In this document: piece by piece, positions 6,045 through 14,266 of the stretch
How the letters are laid out: each line of letters begins with the position of its first letter
Position numbering within the stretch: position 1 is the first letter of the stretch
Origin: Campylobacter sp.
GTDB lineage: Bacteria > Campylobacterota > Campylobacteria > Campylobacterales > Campylobacteraceae
Direction: 5' to 3'
Assembly: GCF_020024835.1 (NCBI RefSeq)
Contig: NZ_JAHHTD010000015.1
Coordinates: 1-29,523 of the forward strand
DNA length: 29,523 nt
Notes under the pieces: model-generated
Database searches by the model: none
The model's input: only the letters and a program-made list of their open reading frames with translations
Told to the model about the DNA's origin: nothing
Position numbers and translations under genes: made by a program

Positions 6045-7275
6045 TTCTTTCTAGTGGTTCTTGTTTTTTATCATTTTTATTTACTTTCCCAAGTGTAATA
6101 AGTGCATTAGTTTTTCCAAATTTCTTTAGTTTGTAATCAGGTCTTATAATGATTTTATTTATTTTTTTACTATTTTTTATATCATCAAAAAAATAAACTA
6201 AACTTTCTTCCTTTTTGTCCCAATAAACCTCTTTTGCTTCATCCAAAACTTTAACAATTTGTTTTATTTCATCCGCACTTAAGGCTTGATTGTAATTTGC
6301 TTTTCTTTTAGGATTTGCGTGTAAAAGGTTGTTTTTGCTAAGTGTAAAGTATAAGTCTTCTAAGTTCTTTTTACTAAGTTTTTCCAAAAAATCTTTAGTT
6401 GTTTTATCCATTTTACCCACTTGAATGAAATTAATAGGATATTTTTGATTGTCATTAACAATCACTTCATCTATCATTTCATCTAAACTTTTTTGCCAAG
6501 TATAGAGTTCTTTTTTGTGAGTAAAACTCTTAGCTTCTTTTGTTTTTTTGGCTGCAGCACTTAACATGTTAAGTTTTATGAAATTTTGAACCACCTCAGT
6601 GTTTTTTTGCTTATAAAGCTCATCTAAAAGCTCTTCATCATTAAAGCCATTAAAATTACCTTCTTTAGCACTTGATGGTGGCGTTTTTAAGCCTTTAACT
6701 TCATTCTCTCCTAGTGCTAAAACATAACATCTACAACCATAATCATGCATGTTTACATCTGGATAGTGCGTATCCCAAAAAGGATCATCTTTGTGTAAAA
6801 CTATACCATCAAATGCTCTGTGCTTATCTCTAACATGCGAATCTTGTTTTGTGCAATATTTAAGATAAGGCTTGATGCTTTTCATTTGATTTTCATAGAT
6901 AGCTTTGGCTTTGGCTTTTCTTGAGTTTTCTTCAAAAATCTTTTTTAATCTTGCACTATTAAAATTAGTTTTTTTAACCTCACCTGTTTTTCTATCTATA
7001 ATTTCTTTTGAACCCCACCAACCCTTAGCTTTTAATTTTTCTTCAGCACTCTTACTCCAAGTACTAAATTTATCTCCATTTTTTATGGCATTTACTAAAG
7101 AATTTTGTATATCTTTCAATAAGCTTTCATCCATAAGTTTAGCAATAGTAAAAACTTTTTTATGAGAAGAATGTGAAAGCTCATCATAATCAAAGCTAAC
7201 TTGTGGCTTTTTATTTTTTAAAAATAAAACAGCTTCACTTGGTTCTTGGAAAAAACCTATTTTAGTGTTTGGCAT
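6037..7275 (-). CDS. Mu F-like head morphogenesis protein with C-terminal nuclease-like domain
   Basis: 412 aa. Residues about 40-190 are the Mu gpF / SPP1 gp7 minor head domain, ending in the His/Cys-rich block DSHVRDKHRAFDGIVL...DPFWDTHYPDVNMHDYGCRCYV (145-184). Mu gpF is a minor capsid protein needed for head assembly. Residues about 270-400 form a second domain (NFIQVGKMDKTTKDFL, LYFTLSKNNLLHANPKRK, then two beta strands) that resembles the PBECR group of barnase/EndoU/colicin-like nuclease domains found fused to this head family. H319 and K323/R324 are candidate active-site residues. The domain call is by pattern only. Confidence 0.82.
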   Translation of the reverse strand: MPNTKIGFFQEPSEAVLFLKNKKPQVSFDYDELSHSSHKKVFTIAKLMDESLLKDIQNSLVNAIKNGDKFSTWSKSAEEKLKAKGWWGSKEIIDRKTGEVKKTNFNSARLKKIFEENSRKAKAKAIYENQMKSIKPYLKYCTKQDSHVRDKHRAFDGIVLHKDDPFWDTHYPDVNMHDYGCRCYVLALGENEVKGLKTPPSSAKEGNFNGFNDEELLDELYKQKNTEVVQNFIKLNMLSAAAKKTKEAKSFTHKKELYTWQKSLDEMIDEVIVNDNQKYPINFIQVGKMDKTTKDFLEKLSKKNLEDLYFTLSKNNLLHANPKRKANYNQALSADEIKQIVKVLDEAKEVYWDKKEESLVYFFDDIKNSKKINKIIIRPDYKLKKFGKTNALITLGKVNKNDKKQEPLERIR

Positions 7276-7276
7276 T

Positions 7277-8635
7277 TTAATCCTCCAAATATCCCAAGAT
7301 ATTAGAATTAACTAAAGACATATAAAGATATTTTTCAAAATCAGCTTGCTTTAGACTAGAAAAACTCCCCTGAAGTTTTTCAAATACTTCATCATAATTT
7401 TTGCTTTCTTTAATAGTTTTTTCAAATTGTTCTTTGAAAAAATTTGCCATAGCCTCATCAACTTTTAAATATTTTTTTTGCTCTAAAGCTTTATCTATAA
7501 AATCTTCTTCAAAATCTTCTTTTAAAGTTGCTTTGTTTTCAAAAATTTCTTTATCTTTATCATTAGTTGTTAAAATTTCTTTAACAAGCTTTCCATCTAC
7601 ATTATAGGTTCTTTTAATATATTCTTCATCAAAACAAAACCCCATATTAAAAAGTTTTAGATCCCTTTCGCAAAGCTCATTTTTTGGCTCTGTTTCATTA
7701 AAAAATTGCACGAAAAGCTCATCTTTAAAATTATTGATTTCTTTAAAAAACTTAATTGCACGATTTAAAATAAAAAGAACGATTTGTCCATCTTGAGCAG
7801 CTAAGTCTTTTCTTATTTGATTATGAGACTCTGTAGCTGCTAAAGAGCCTCCGCTTACTTGAGAACTTAAATTAGCTCCTAAAACCACACTTCTTATTTG
7901 ATTATCAAGATAATCTATTATTTCATTGTAATTTGCCTTAGCCTTTGGCTGAATTAAATCAAGTTCTTCTTCTTTATCAATAACGGCACTATCGCCATTT
8001 AACATTTGATGGATTTCACTAGCTAAGACATCAGGATCGCTATCTGTCTTTGCAACAGCCCAAGGAGAGCCAAACCTTTCTAAAAATTCCATCCAAAACT
8101 TTAAACTTGCATTTTTAAGTTTTACTGGAAAATAAAGTTTAGTTAGCAAGGCATCTCCATTTTTAAATAAGAAATTAGATCCAAAAAGTCCATAAATTAC
8201 TTTTTTATCTTCGATAATTTCATCATATCCATTACCATTATAAATAAGCTCATCATTTTCATTAAGAGTAAAATTTCTAAAATCTCTTTGCTTTAAAATA
8301 GGATAGTAAAAACCATCTTTTAACTTGTAATTAACCTCAAAAATATTAAGCCCATAAAGATAGGTTTCTAAGATTTGACCTGTTAAATCAGGATTGAAAA
8401 AATACTCAAAATTTTCTTTTATTTTTTCATTTTCGCAAACGATTTGAAGCTCTTTAGCTAAAATCACACTTCTGCGTGATTGATGAGCTTGAGTAAAACT
8501 TAGATCTTTAAAAATCATTCTTTGATCGTTTTCGCTGATTTTAAGCACATTTAAATAGTTTGAGGTTATAAGAGTGTTGATAAGACTATTGTTTTTTAAA
8601 ATAATTTCTCTTTTAGATTTGATTTCTTTTTTCAT
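7277..8635 (-). CDS. Portal protein, Mu gp29-like (DUF935)
   Basis: 452 aa. The segments LAKELQIVCENEKIKENFEYFF, GQILETYLYGLNIFEVNYKL, FWMEFLERFGSPWAVAKTDSD and VSGGSLAATESHNQIRKDLAAQDG (residues about 265-290) are in the order seen in Mu gp29 portals. The portal forms the dodecameric ring at the head vertex through which DNA enters and to which the tail binds. It lies between terminase and the F-like gene, with gaps of 9 nt and 1 nt, as in Mu. Confidence 0.9.
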   Translation of the reverse strand: MKKEIKSKREIILKNNSLINTLITSNYLNVLKISENDQRMIFKDLSFTQAHQSRRSVILAKELQIVCENEKIKENFEYFFNPDLTGQILETYLYGLNIFEVNYKLKDGFYYPILKQRDFRNFTLNENDELIYNGNGYDEIIEDKKVIYGLFGSNFLFKNGDALLTKLYFPVKLKNASLKFWMEFLERFGSPWAVAKTDSDPDVLASEIHQMLNGDSAVIDKEEELDLIQPKAKANYNEIIDYLDNQIRSVVLGANLSSQVSGGSLAATESHNQIRKDLAAQDGQIVLFILNRAIKFFKEINNFKDELFVQFFNETEPKNELCERDLKLFNMGFCFDEEYIKRTYNVDGKLVKEILTTNDKDKEIFENKATLKEDFEEDFIDKALEQKKYLKVDEAMANFFKEQFEKTIKESKNYDEVFEKLQGSFSSLKQADFEKYLYMSLVNSNILGYLED

Positions 8636-8644
8636 ATTTTTCCT

Positions 8645-10315
8645 TTAAAAACGCCTTATTCTTGGAACAGAACTAAAATATTGCTTTCTTCTTTTAATGC
8701 TACTTTTTGTTCTTGCTAATAAAAATGCTCCTGCTAAACTATCAGGTGCATCATCGTTTTTACCCTCTGGAAATTCTAAAAGTTGATCTATAAGCATACT
8801 TTGGCTTTTATGTAAAAAAAGCTCTTCATTTTCAAAGGCAAGGCTTAAACTTTCAATACGCTCAAACTTACTAGTACTATTATTTTTACCTCTTAATGGT
8901 AAGAACACTCCACTCTCTAAACTTTTTTCTTGTATCCATTTTTTTAAGAAAAATTGACCGCCATTAGTTTCAATTTCAATTAAACGGCACTTATAATTTT
9001 TTTGGAGGTTAAAAATAGTTTTTATAATACTTTGTGCTTTTAAAATTTTAACAATACTTTCTATTACATAAAAACCATTTGCAGCTTTACCAATAACAGT
9101 AATTGCTGTATAATCACTTTTTGCTTTCTCTCCTGCTGGATCAATATACATGTAATATTGGCTAATAGGTGGCAAGTGATTGTAAAAATTAATTGTTTCA
9201 AGATTAAATATTTGATTTTCACTTCTTGGATTATTGAGCTGTTCTTTATTGAAAGCTTTTAGGTTTTCAGCTCTTAATTTCATTAAATCTTCTAAGCTTT
9301 TAGCTTCTTCCCAAAGAACCTTAGCTCCTTTATCCATTAAAACTTTATTTTTTAAATAAAAATTATGAGCGATTTTGAAATCACTATTTCTATAAAGTGT
9401 AGCATACTCATCCCATAAATCAAGTCTTTGTGGAAATTCTTCAATTGATCGAAAGATTTTTGGATTCCAAAAACCAAGTTTTAGTTTTCTTGCTAATACG
9501 CTATCATTATGCAAAATTGTACCAATATAAAGCACATCAAGCTTTCCATCAGCACTTCCTAGGTTTAAAACCGCTTCATCTACCCAATCTTCTAATTTAT
9601 CCCTTTGATCTTTACTTCTAACATTAGTGTCATTTTCTAAATCATCTAAAATAACCAAATCAGGTCTTTTGACCCCATATCTAACACCACGAAGTCTTTT
9701 TCCACTACCAAAGGCTTTAATCTTTACACCATTATTGCTAACAAATTCCCCCACACGCCAAGTTTTACCAATTCCCACAACCTCAGGAAAGTCAAGTTTT
9801 AAATGTGGATTATCTTCAAGTTCTGCTTTTATAGCTTCAAGCATTCCTTCCATAAGTTCGACTGCATCTGAAATTTCTACTATAAAGCTTTTATAGTTAA
9901 AAACTAAACACCACAAAGGAAAAAGTTGTGAGGTATAAGTTGATTTACCATGAGCTCTTGGGGCAGCTATAGCATGTTTTTCTCCTTTGTTTTCTTTTTT
10001 AAGAGCCAATTTTTCAAAAACTTTATTTAAATGCAAATGTAAAGCACACTCGCCTTTGATGGTAAAATAATGTGGAAAGTAAGTTCTTGCAAAATAATCA
10101 AAATCCACACTTGCTTTTTTAATCCTCTCTTCTTTTAGATTAGGATTTAAATGGCTCTCATGTAAAAATTGAGTTTTTAATTCATTTTTAAGAGTATCCA
10201 TCCATTCTAAAAAGTCTTTTCTTTGCATAGCACCTTTTAGCTCATTTGGAGTATTCTCGTGTTTTTGCTCATTTGAGATTAAAAACTCATCTAATTCTTC
10301 TTTGGTAAAAAGCAT
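8645..10315 (-). CDS. Terminase large subunit, Mu gp28-like
   Basis: 556 aa. The ATPase has Walker A APRAHGKST (118-126) and Walker B LVILDD (220-225) with the neighbouring E227. The C-terminal RNase H-like nuclease begins at MYIDPAGEKAKSDYTAITVIG (D392), with E446-E448 near IEIETNGGQ and a final DDAPDSLAGAF acidic site. It packages DNA into the prohead; in Mu-like phages it cuts host DNA flanking the integrated genome, so a headful process is expected. The start overlaps the stop of the small subunit as TAATG. Confidence 0.93.
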   Translation of the reverse strand: MLFTKEELDEFLISNEQKHENTPNELKGAMQRKDFLEWMDTLKNELKTQFLHESHLNPNLKEERIKKASVDFDYFARTYFPHYFTIKGECALHLHLNKVFEKLALKKENKGEKHAIAAPRAHGKSTYTSQLFPLWCLVFNYKSFIVEISDAVELMEGMLEAIKAELEDNPHLKLDFPEVVGIGKTWRVGEFVSNNGVKIKAFGSGKRLRGVRYGVKRPDLVILDDLENDTNVRSKDQRDKLEDWVDEAVLNLGSADGKLDVLYIGTILHNDSVLARKLKLGFWNPKIFRSIEEFPQRLDLWDEYATLYRNSDFKIAHNFYLKNKVLMDKGAKVLWEEAKSLEDLMKLRAENLKAFNKEQLNNPRSENQIFNLETINFYNHLPPISQYYMYIDPAGEKAKSDYTAITVIGKAANGFYVIESIVKILKAQSIIKTIFNLQKNYKCRLIEIETNGGQFFLKKWIQEKSLESGVFLPLRGKNNSTSKFERIESLSLAFENEELFLHKSQSMLIDQLLEFPEGKNDDAPDSLAGAFLLARTKSSIKRRKQYFSSVPRIRRF

Positions 10316-10797
10316 TACTCATCCATTGCTAAGATTTCTTTTTCTATCACGCCACTTTCTAAAAGCAATACTAATTTGCTCACACAATCTTTATCGTTTT
10401 TCAAATGGCTTATTATGATTTCAACTACTTTTTTAGCGACATTTAAACGATAAGTACTTGGATCTTCAAGTCTTGCTACTTTTCTCATTTTTGAAAAGCT
10501 ATCGCCTATTCTTGCGATGGCTTCAGTTTTCTTTTCTGCATTCATTTTTTCATCAGCATTAATATTTTCGATAGCACAAAACATTTGCTCGGTAAAACTT
10601 TCATATAAAGACGCACTTTCCTTATCTTTAATTTTTGAAGTTAAAAGATTAGCTTTTTGCTTATCCCAATCGCCATCTTTGGCTTTGTAGTTTCTAATCG
10701 TTTTTTCATTGCGGTTTAAAATTTTTGCAATTTTAAATATATCAAAACCTGCAATATAAAGCTCTTTTGCTAAATCTTTCAATTCATTATTAGCCAT
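10315..10797 (-). CDS. Small terminase-like protein (DUF1804, Mu gp27-like)
   Basis: 160 aa. The N-terminal helix-turn-helix (residues 1-40: ELYIAGFDIFKIAKILNRNEKTIRNYKAKDGDW) is the DNA-binding part of small terminases. A helical middle and C-terminus (VAKKVVEIIISHLKNDKDCVSKLVLLLESG) would make the oligomeric ring. Family placement is DUF1804, encoded directly upstream of the large subunit in Mu-like phages. It overlaps the previous gene by 8 bp and the next by 1 bp. Confidence 0.83.
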   Translation of the reverse strand: MANNELKDLAKELYIAGFDIFKIAKILNRNEKTIRNYKAKDGDWDKQKANLLTSKIKDKESASLYESFTEQMFCAIENINADEKMNAEKKTEAIARIGDSFSKMRKVARLEDPSTYRLNVAKKVVEIIISHLKNDKDCVSKLVLLLESGVIEKEILAMDE

Positions 10798-11248
10798 TTA
10801 TTCTCCTTAAATCCATTCTTCTTCTTTTAACTTTAAATGCTCTAACTTTATTTTGTGGAAGAAAATCATCCTCACTAATTTCAGTTGGAATTTTTTTATT
10901 TGCCATTTTTAAAAGCAAATCATTAGCCCATTCTATAATTTCATTCAAACTTTCCTTTGGAAAATCATTGCGGCGTTTTAATTCCATGATTGTAAGCTTT
11001 ACACAAATATCTTTTAAAAGTGGAGTTGGGTTTTTAGGTATCTTTATAAAACTTGCAATATAACTTTGTGCATCATTAATAGCATCATCAATCACTTCTT
11101 TATCACAAACTCCATCAGCATTTAAATCGCTAAGCTCTGCTATGTCATGAACGCTTAATTCTTTTATCAAGTCCTTTTCATCTATCATAAAAAGATGTGT
11201 TTTAGTTTCTATGATAAGTTCTTCTTCTAAAATTTCTTGATAATTCAT
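10790..11248 (-). CDS. Mu gp36-like head-tail protein (DUF1320)
   Basis: 152 aa. Residues about 25-75 (DLIKELSVHDIAELSDLNADGVCDKEVIDDAINDAQSYIASFI) and the following helix VKLTIMELKRRNDFPKESL match the Mu gp36 / DUF1320 family, a head-tail joining component. The acidic D-L-N-A-D-G-V-C-D loop looks able to bind a cation and is usual in the family. It lies downstream of the major capsid gene after a gap holding a strong hairpin and a tandem repeat, so its level may differ from that of capsid. Confidence 0.83.
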   Translation of the reverse strand: MNYQEILEEELIIETKTHLFMIDEKDLIKELSVHDIAELSDLNADGVCDKEVIDDAINDAQSYIASFIKIPKNPTPLLKDICVKLTIMELKRRNDFPKESLNEIIEWANDLLLKMANKKIPTEISEDDFLPQNKVRAFKVKRRRMDLRRING

Positions 11249-11265
11249 TTTAAAAAACCTTTTTT

Positions 11266-11297
11266 AATATGGTTAAAATATGGTTAAAATCGTTTAA
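11266..11297. repeat. Tandem 11-bp repeats upstream of the gp36-like gene
   Basis: AATATGGTTAA occurs exactly twice in tandem (11266-11276, 11277-11287), with a degenerate third unit to 11297. The period is about one helical turn, so a protein could bind the same face of the helix. It sits 18 nt upstream of the minus-strand ATG at 11248. Confidence 0.5.
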
Positions 11298-11316
11298 AAT
11301 ATTTTCCTAATATCCT

Positions 11317-11355
11317 TTTTAGCTTTAAAAGCATTTTTTGCCTTTAAAGCTAAAA
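11317..11355 (-). terminator. Strong hairpin after the major capsid gene
   Basis: A perfect 13-bp inverted repeat (11317-11329 with 11343-11355) plus two inner G-C pairs begins 9 nt past the capsid stop. No U-run follows it on the minus strand, so it may be a partial terminator, an mRNA processing site, or a 3' stabiliser giving high capsid expression. Confidence 0.55.
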
Positions 11356-11364
11356 TTGTGCGTT

Positions 11365-12342
11365 TTATTCTAAAACAAGCTTAATAAGCCCATTTGGTCT
11401 GGTGCAAACTGGCATAGCTCTCATTTCGCCTACGATTTCAATTCCAGCACCACGAGGTAAAATTTCAGGTTTTGAAACAAACATTAAACTTGGTGCTTTT
11501 CCTAAAGCATCAGTATGGTTTGCTCTTGTATAATAAATGCGATTAGAATTATCCTTTGGTACAACCATACCTTCAGTGCCTTTTAAAAATTCAACGCTTT
11601 TTCCATTTGTATTTTTATATTTTGCACTATAGCGGCGATATTTAGCCCCATATAAAATTAAGGACTTATCTTTATCATCTCTAATTGCAAGATGATTTTT
11701 ATAAAGATCTTCGTTCAAGGCTAAATTAGAAATAGCCGCAAAAAGTTCATTTCCACAAAGCACTTCATAATCAGCATTTGTTCCAAATTCATCAATAATT
11801 GCCGTATCAATTGCATCACAAACACTGCCTAAAGTCACACTCCCGTCTTTTTTAACGCTAACAACTTTCTTGCTTGTGCTGCCAAAGTCAAAAAGCACAT
11901 TTCCTTTGCCATCTAAAATCTTGCCAAATAAAGCACCATTTGCCATATATTCAAGTGTAGTGTTAAAGCTTTCTTTCATTTCTTTAACCAAAACCCCAAG
12001 AGCCCCACTTAAGCTTTTAGTCTGAGCTTCTTGCAAAGCTAAAGACCTTAAAGAATTAATTTCACTTGCACTGATTCTTTTTGCTAATGCAAAGCGTGGT
12101 AAAGGTATATTTAAAATAAAAGCATCTTTGGTATTTTCTAAAGAATGTTCCCCATTATCTGAAATGCTATTTAACACAATTCCAGCGCCTTTTATAATTT
12201 CAACCCTTACGGTGCTCTCAAGACTTGGGATTTTATCCTTAAAAAAAGTATCACTTACAAAGCGAGGTGAAGCTTTAGTTTGATTGATAACTTCAGTTAC
12301 TTTTGTGCTTGAAAAAAGTTCCAAAAGTTGCTCTAAATCCAT
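11365..12342 (-). CDS. Major capsid protein, lambda gpE family
   Basis: 325 aa. The run from FVSDTFFKDKIPSLESTVRVEI through IPLPRFALAKRISASEINSLRSL to the C-terminal PEILPRGAGIEIVGEMRAMPVCTRPNGLIKLVLE is the layout of the gpE-type HK97-fold capsid family; the final capsid strand pattern with P-R-G and R-P is distinctive. The central part (165-215) has the GSVCDAIDTAI and EVLCGNELF segments of that family. It sits after the decoration-like gene, with protease and scaffold before it. A Mu head would normally carry a gpT-type capsid, so this is a mosaic choice. Confidence 0.82.
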   Translation of the reverse strand: MDLEQLLELFSSTKVTEVINQTKASPRFVSDTFFKDKIPSLESTVRVEIIKGAGIVLNSISDNGEHSLENTKDAFILNIPLPRFALAKRISASEINSLRSLALQEAQTKSLSGALGVLVKEMKESFNTTLEYMANGALFGKILDGKGNVLFDFGSTSKKVVSVKKDGSVTLGSVCDAIDTAIIDEFGTNADYEVLCGNELFAAISNLALNEDLYKNHLAIRDDKDKSLILYGAKYRRYSAKYKNTNGKSVEFLKGTEGMVVPKDNSNRIYYTRANHTDALGKAPSLMFVSKPEILPRGAGIEIVGEMRAMPVCTRPNGLIKLVLE

Positions 12343-12344
12343 TT

Positions 12345-12857
12345 TTACTCCTTATTATTGATAATTAAATTTTGCATAAAAGCTTTTTTAAGTGCACTTG
12401 CATGAACACCTTTTAAATTAATTTCTCCTGCTAATAAAACACCATAAACTCCAGAGCTTAGAGCGTGATCTTTAAGCATTGCTAATTTAATATTTTCTTT
12501 TGCACTAATATCTTCATCTGGACATTTTTTAAAGTTTTCTCCAAAATCTTCGCTGATTAAAAGCGTTCCAATAGCTAAGCTTTCATTAGTTTCAAGTTCA
12601 ACTTTTGCATTGATTGAAAGTAAATCTTTATTGATAAAACTTTCAAGACTTTTTGGCATAGCAATTAAAGGATCATTACTTAAATTTTTTGGTGTGACTT
12701 TTGGTGGCATTTTTTCTCCTTTTTCGTTTATAAGTTCCTTAGTGGTTTCATTTTCACTCACATCCTCTTCATTTCCTATACTCTCATCTTCTAAAGACAA
12801 AGTTTCAGGCAAGTTTTCATTTTCTAACTTTTCAGTTTCTTTTTTAGTTCTAGCCAT
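12345..12857 (-). CDS. Probable head decoration protein
   Basis: 170 aa. The first 70 residues are low-complexity and rich in Glu, Lys, Asn and Pro, with no clear fold. The last 95 resemble the lambda gpD-type decoration fold: ESLAIGTLLISEDFGENFKKC, then NIKLAMLKDHALSSGVYGVLLAGEINLKGVHASALKKAF, which has the bulk of that family's 'vL..D.......v.v...G.v' ending. Position between protease/scaffold and major capsid fits. The long acidic N-terminal extension is unusual and may be a flexible arm. Confidence 0.6.
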   Translation of the reverse strand: MARTKKETEKLENENLPETLSLEDESIGNEEDVSENETTKELINEKGEKMPPKVTPKNLSNDPLIAMPKSLESFINKDLLSINAKVELETNESLAIGTLLISEDFGENFKKCPDEDISAKENIKLAMLKDHALSSGVYGVLLAGEINLKGVHASALKKAFMQNLIINNKE

Positions 12858-12859
12858 TT

Positions 12860-13204
12860 TTAATCTCCTAACATCATTTTTACAACATCAAGCTCACTAG
12901 TTTTTGCTGTGTTTTTGTTTGCAAAAAGATTATTTTTTGGAATTTGTGTGTTAGCTTGGGTATCCTTAGTATTTAAAAAACTTTTAAAGCCCTCTAAATC
13001 CTTGCAAGCATAAGTTAATGCCCATTCTTTTTGACAATTAGCTATTTTGCCAGTGCTTAAAGCATTATCAACTAAAGAACTCGCCAAGTTTTTAACGCTT
13101 TCTTCGTTTTGCTTTTTTAAAGCTTCATTTTGCTCGGTTAAAGAGCTGTTTTCATTTTTTAAAGCTATAATCTGAGATTCTAGCTCTTTAATTTTTTCAT
13201 CCAT
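12860..13204 (-). CDS. Z-like scaffold from an internal start in I
   Basis: 114 aa, in frame with I from its Met160 (ATG 13204). A near-consensus AAGGAG stands 5 nt before it (13215-13210), though it is in the middle of a coding gene. The product would be the coiled coil (residues about 1-40) and the polar C-terminal half. In Mu and lambda the scaffold is made in this way from an in-frame internal start. The site is seen directly; that it is used is inference. Confidence 0.7.
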   Translation of the reverse strand: MDEKIKELESQIIALKNENSSLTEQNEALKKQNEESVKNLASSLVDNALSTGKIANCQKEWALTYACKDLEGFKSFLNTKDTQANTQIPKNNLFANKNTAKTSELDVVKMMLGD

Positions 13205-13681
13205 TCTCTCTCCTTTGTTTTGATGAATATTGTTTTTGTTTGCAATGAGTTCGCCTAGCTCATCAATAAATGGCGTATTTGTTAGTGCGACTGAGTGAAG
13301 CTTAGCTCTTACTAGTTCTCCGCTTTTATTGTCTTTTGCATTAAATTCAAATACAGGGGATAAATATCGATATTGCTTATTTGCTATATATTTTTTAGCT
13401 TCTTCGTTAAACTCAGCTTTTGCCATTAGTGCATCATTTTCTAAGAAAAGCTCTTTAATCCAACCTGCAGCTGGAGCTTTTTCATTTTTCAAACTTTGAT
13501 GTTCGTAATCAATAACCAGATCAATCTTTTTTTGATTAAAATTTTCAATCATTGATTTTAAGTCTTTATCATCTACCTTAAATCTACCATTGTTATGTCC
13601 TTTCCACTCGCCCTTGATTGCTACTTTTATAGGCTTATCACTGCGGACTTCAACTAAATTTTCTTTATTGATAAAAAGCAT
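12860..13681 (-). CDS. I: Mu I-like head protease/scaffold
   Basis: 273 aa. Residues 1-150 are the Mu I-protein protease domain: PIKVAIKGEWKGHNNGRFKVDDKDL, LVIDYEHQSL (H61), APAAGWIKELF, KQYRYLSPVF and LHSVALTNTPFIDEL. From residue 160 comes a scaffold-like part: a coiled coil (MDEKIKELESQIIALKNENSSLTEQNEALKKQNEE) and a polar tail. In Mu the protease matures the head and its C-terminal part serves as scaffold, being also made separately as Z. The same arrangement is visible here through an internal start. It is preceded by the gp37-like gene with a 1-nt gap. Confidence 0.88.
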   Translation of the reverse strand: MLFINKENLVEVRSDKPIKVAIKGEWKGHNNGRFKVDDKDLKSMIENFNQKKIDLVIDYEHQSLKNEKAPAAGWIKELFLENDALMAKAEFNEEAKKYIANKQYRYLSPVFEFNAKDNKSGELVRAKLHSVALTNTPFIDELGELIANKNNIHQNKGERMDEKIKELESQIIALKNENSSLTEQNEALKKQNEESVKNLASSLVDNALSTGKIANCQKEWALTYACKDLEGFKSFLNTKDTQANTQIPKNNLFANKNTAKTSELDVVKMMLGD

Positions 13682-13682
13682 T

Positions 13683-14117
13683 TTAAATCCTTAAAAAATC
13701 ATTTTTTGGCAAAAAACCACTTTGCAAAGTTCTTGCATAAATACTTAAATAACCATGATCACTAACTCCTTCATAAATCTTTTTAAGATCTTTTAACTCT
13801 ACTCTAAAGCCATTATTAAATTCTGCATTTAAAAGCACCTTATCAACGTTTTCTATAGTGTCAAATAATTTATGTTTTGCATCTATTCTATGTTTGGATG
13901 TTTTTGATTTAGTGTGAGTTAAAATATAAAGTTTCCAAGTACCTATTTTATTTTCTAAATCTTTATAACTTTCTCCTTCAAAATCAAGCAAAAGCGAAGC
14001 TTTTAAACCATTGATACAAGTTGCTATATTTTGAGTGTTTTCAAATTCCCCTAAATATGCTCTGATATTAAAATCTTCAAGTAATTTTAAAAGTTCAACT
14101 TCAAATTCTTTAAGCAT
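13683..14117 (-). CDS. Mu gp37-like protein (DUF1834)
   Basis: 144 aa from ATG 14117, which has GAGGAAACA before it; an upstream ATG at 14129 lacks a binding site. The order LKEFEVELLKLLEDFNIRAYLGEFENTQNIATCINGLKASLLLDFEG, then GTWKLYILTHTKSKTSKHR and DHGYLSIYARTLQSGF, fits the Mu gp37 family, a head-tail or tail-terminator-type component. It is the first gene of the leftward late operon. Confidence 0.72.
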   Translation of the reverse strand: MLKEFEVELLKLLEDFNIRAYLGEFENTQNIATCINGLKASLLLDFEGESYKDLENKIGTWKLYILTHTKSKTSKHRIDAKHKLFDTIENVDKVLLNAEFNNGFRVELKDLKKIYEGVSDHGYLSIYARTLQSGFLPKNDFLRI

Positions 14118-14266
14118 TTGTTTCCTCATAAAAAATTGATGGCATTTTAGAATGAGAGTTTTTCACTTTCAAATAATGATTTTTGTATAAATGTTTTAGC
14201 ACAATTTTTTTCTATTTTTTAAAGATCCTTTTTTATTAAACTTGCAGCAATTCAAAGGAGAAGAAA
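14118..14266. promoter_or_regulatory. Divergent late-operon control region
   Basis: All leftward head/tail genes start on one side and all rightward lysis/tail genes on the other, so both late promoters must be in or near this gap. A rightward -10 candidate TGTATAA lies at 14184-14190 and a leftward TAAAAT at 14151-14146. No clear -35 is visible on either side, as expected for promoters needing a Mor/C-type activator. AAAGGAG before 14267 is the endolysin binding site. Confidence 0.45.

Noticed and set aside
9627..9896. Plus-strand open frame inside the terminase gene
   Set aside because: Pro/Ser/Leu-rich translation typical of the antisense of a coding region; covers the Walker B part of the terminase.
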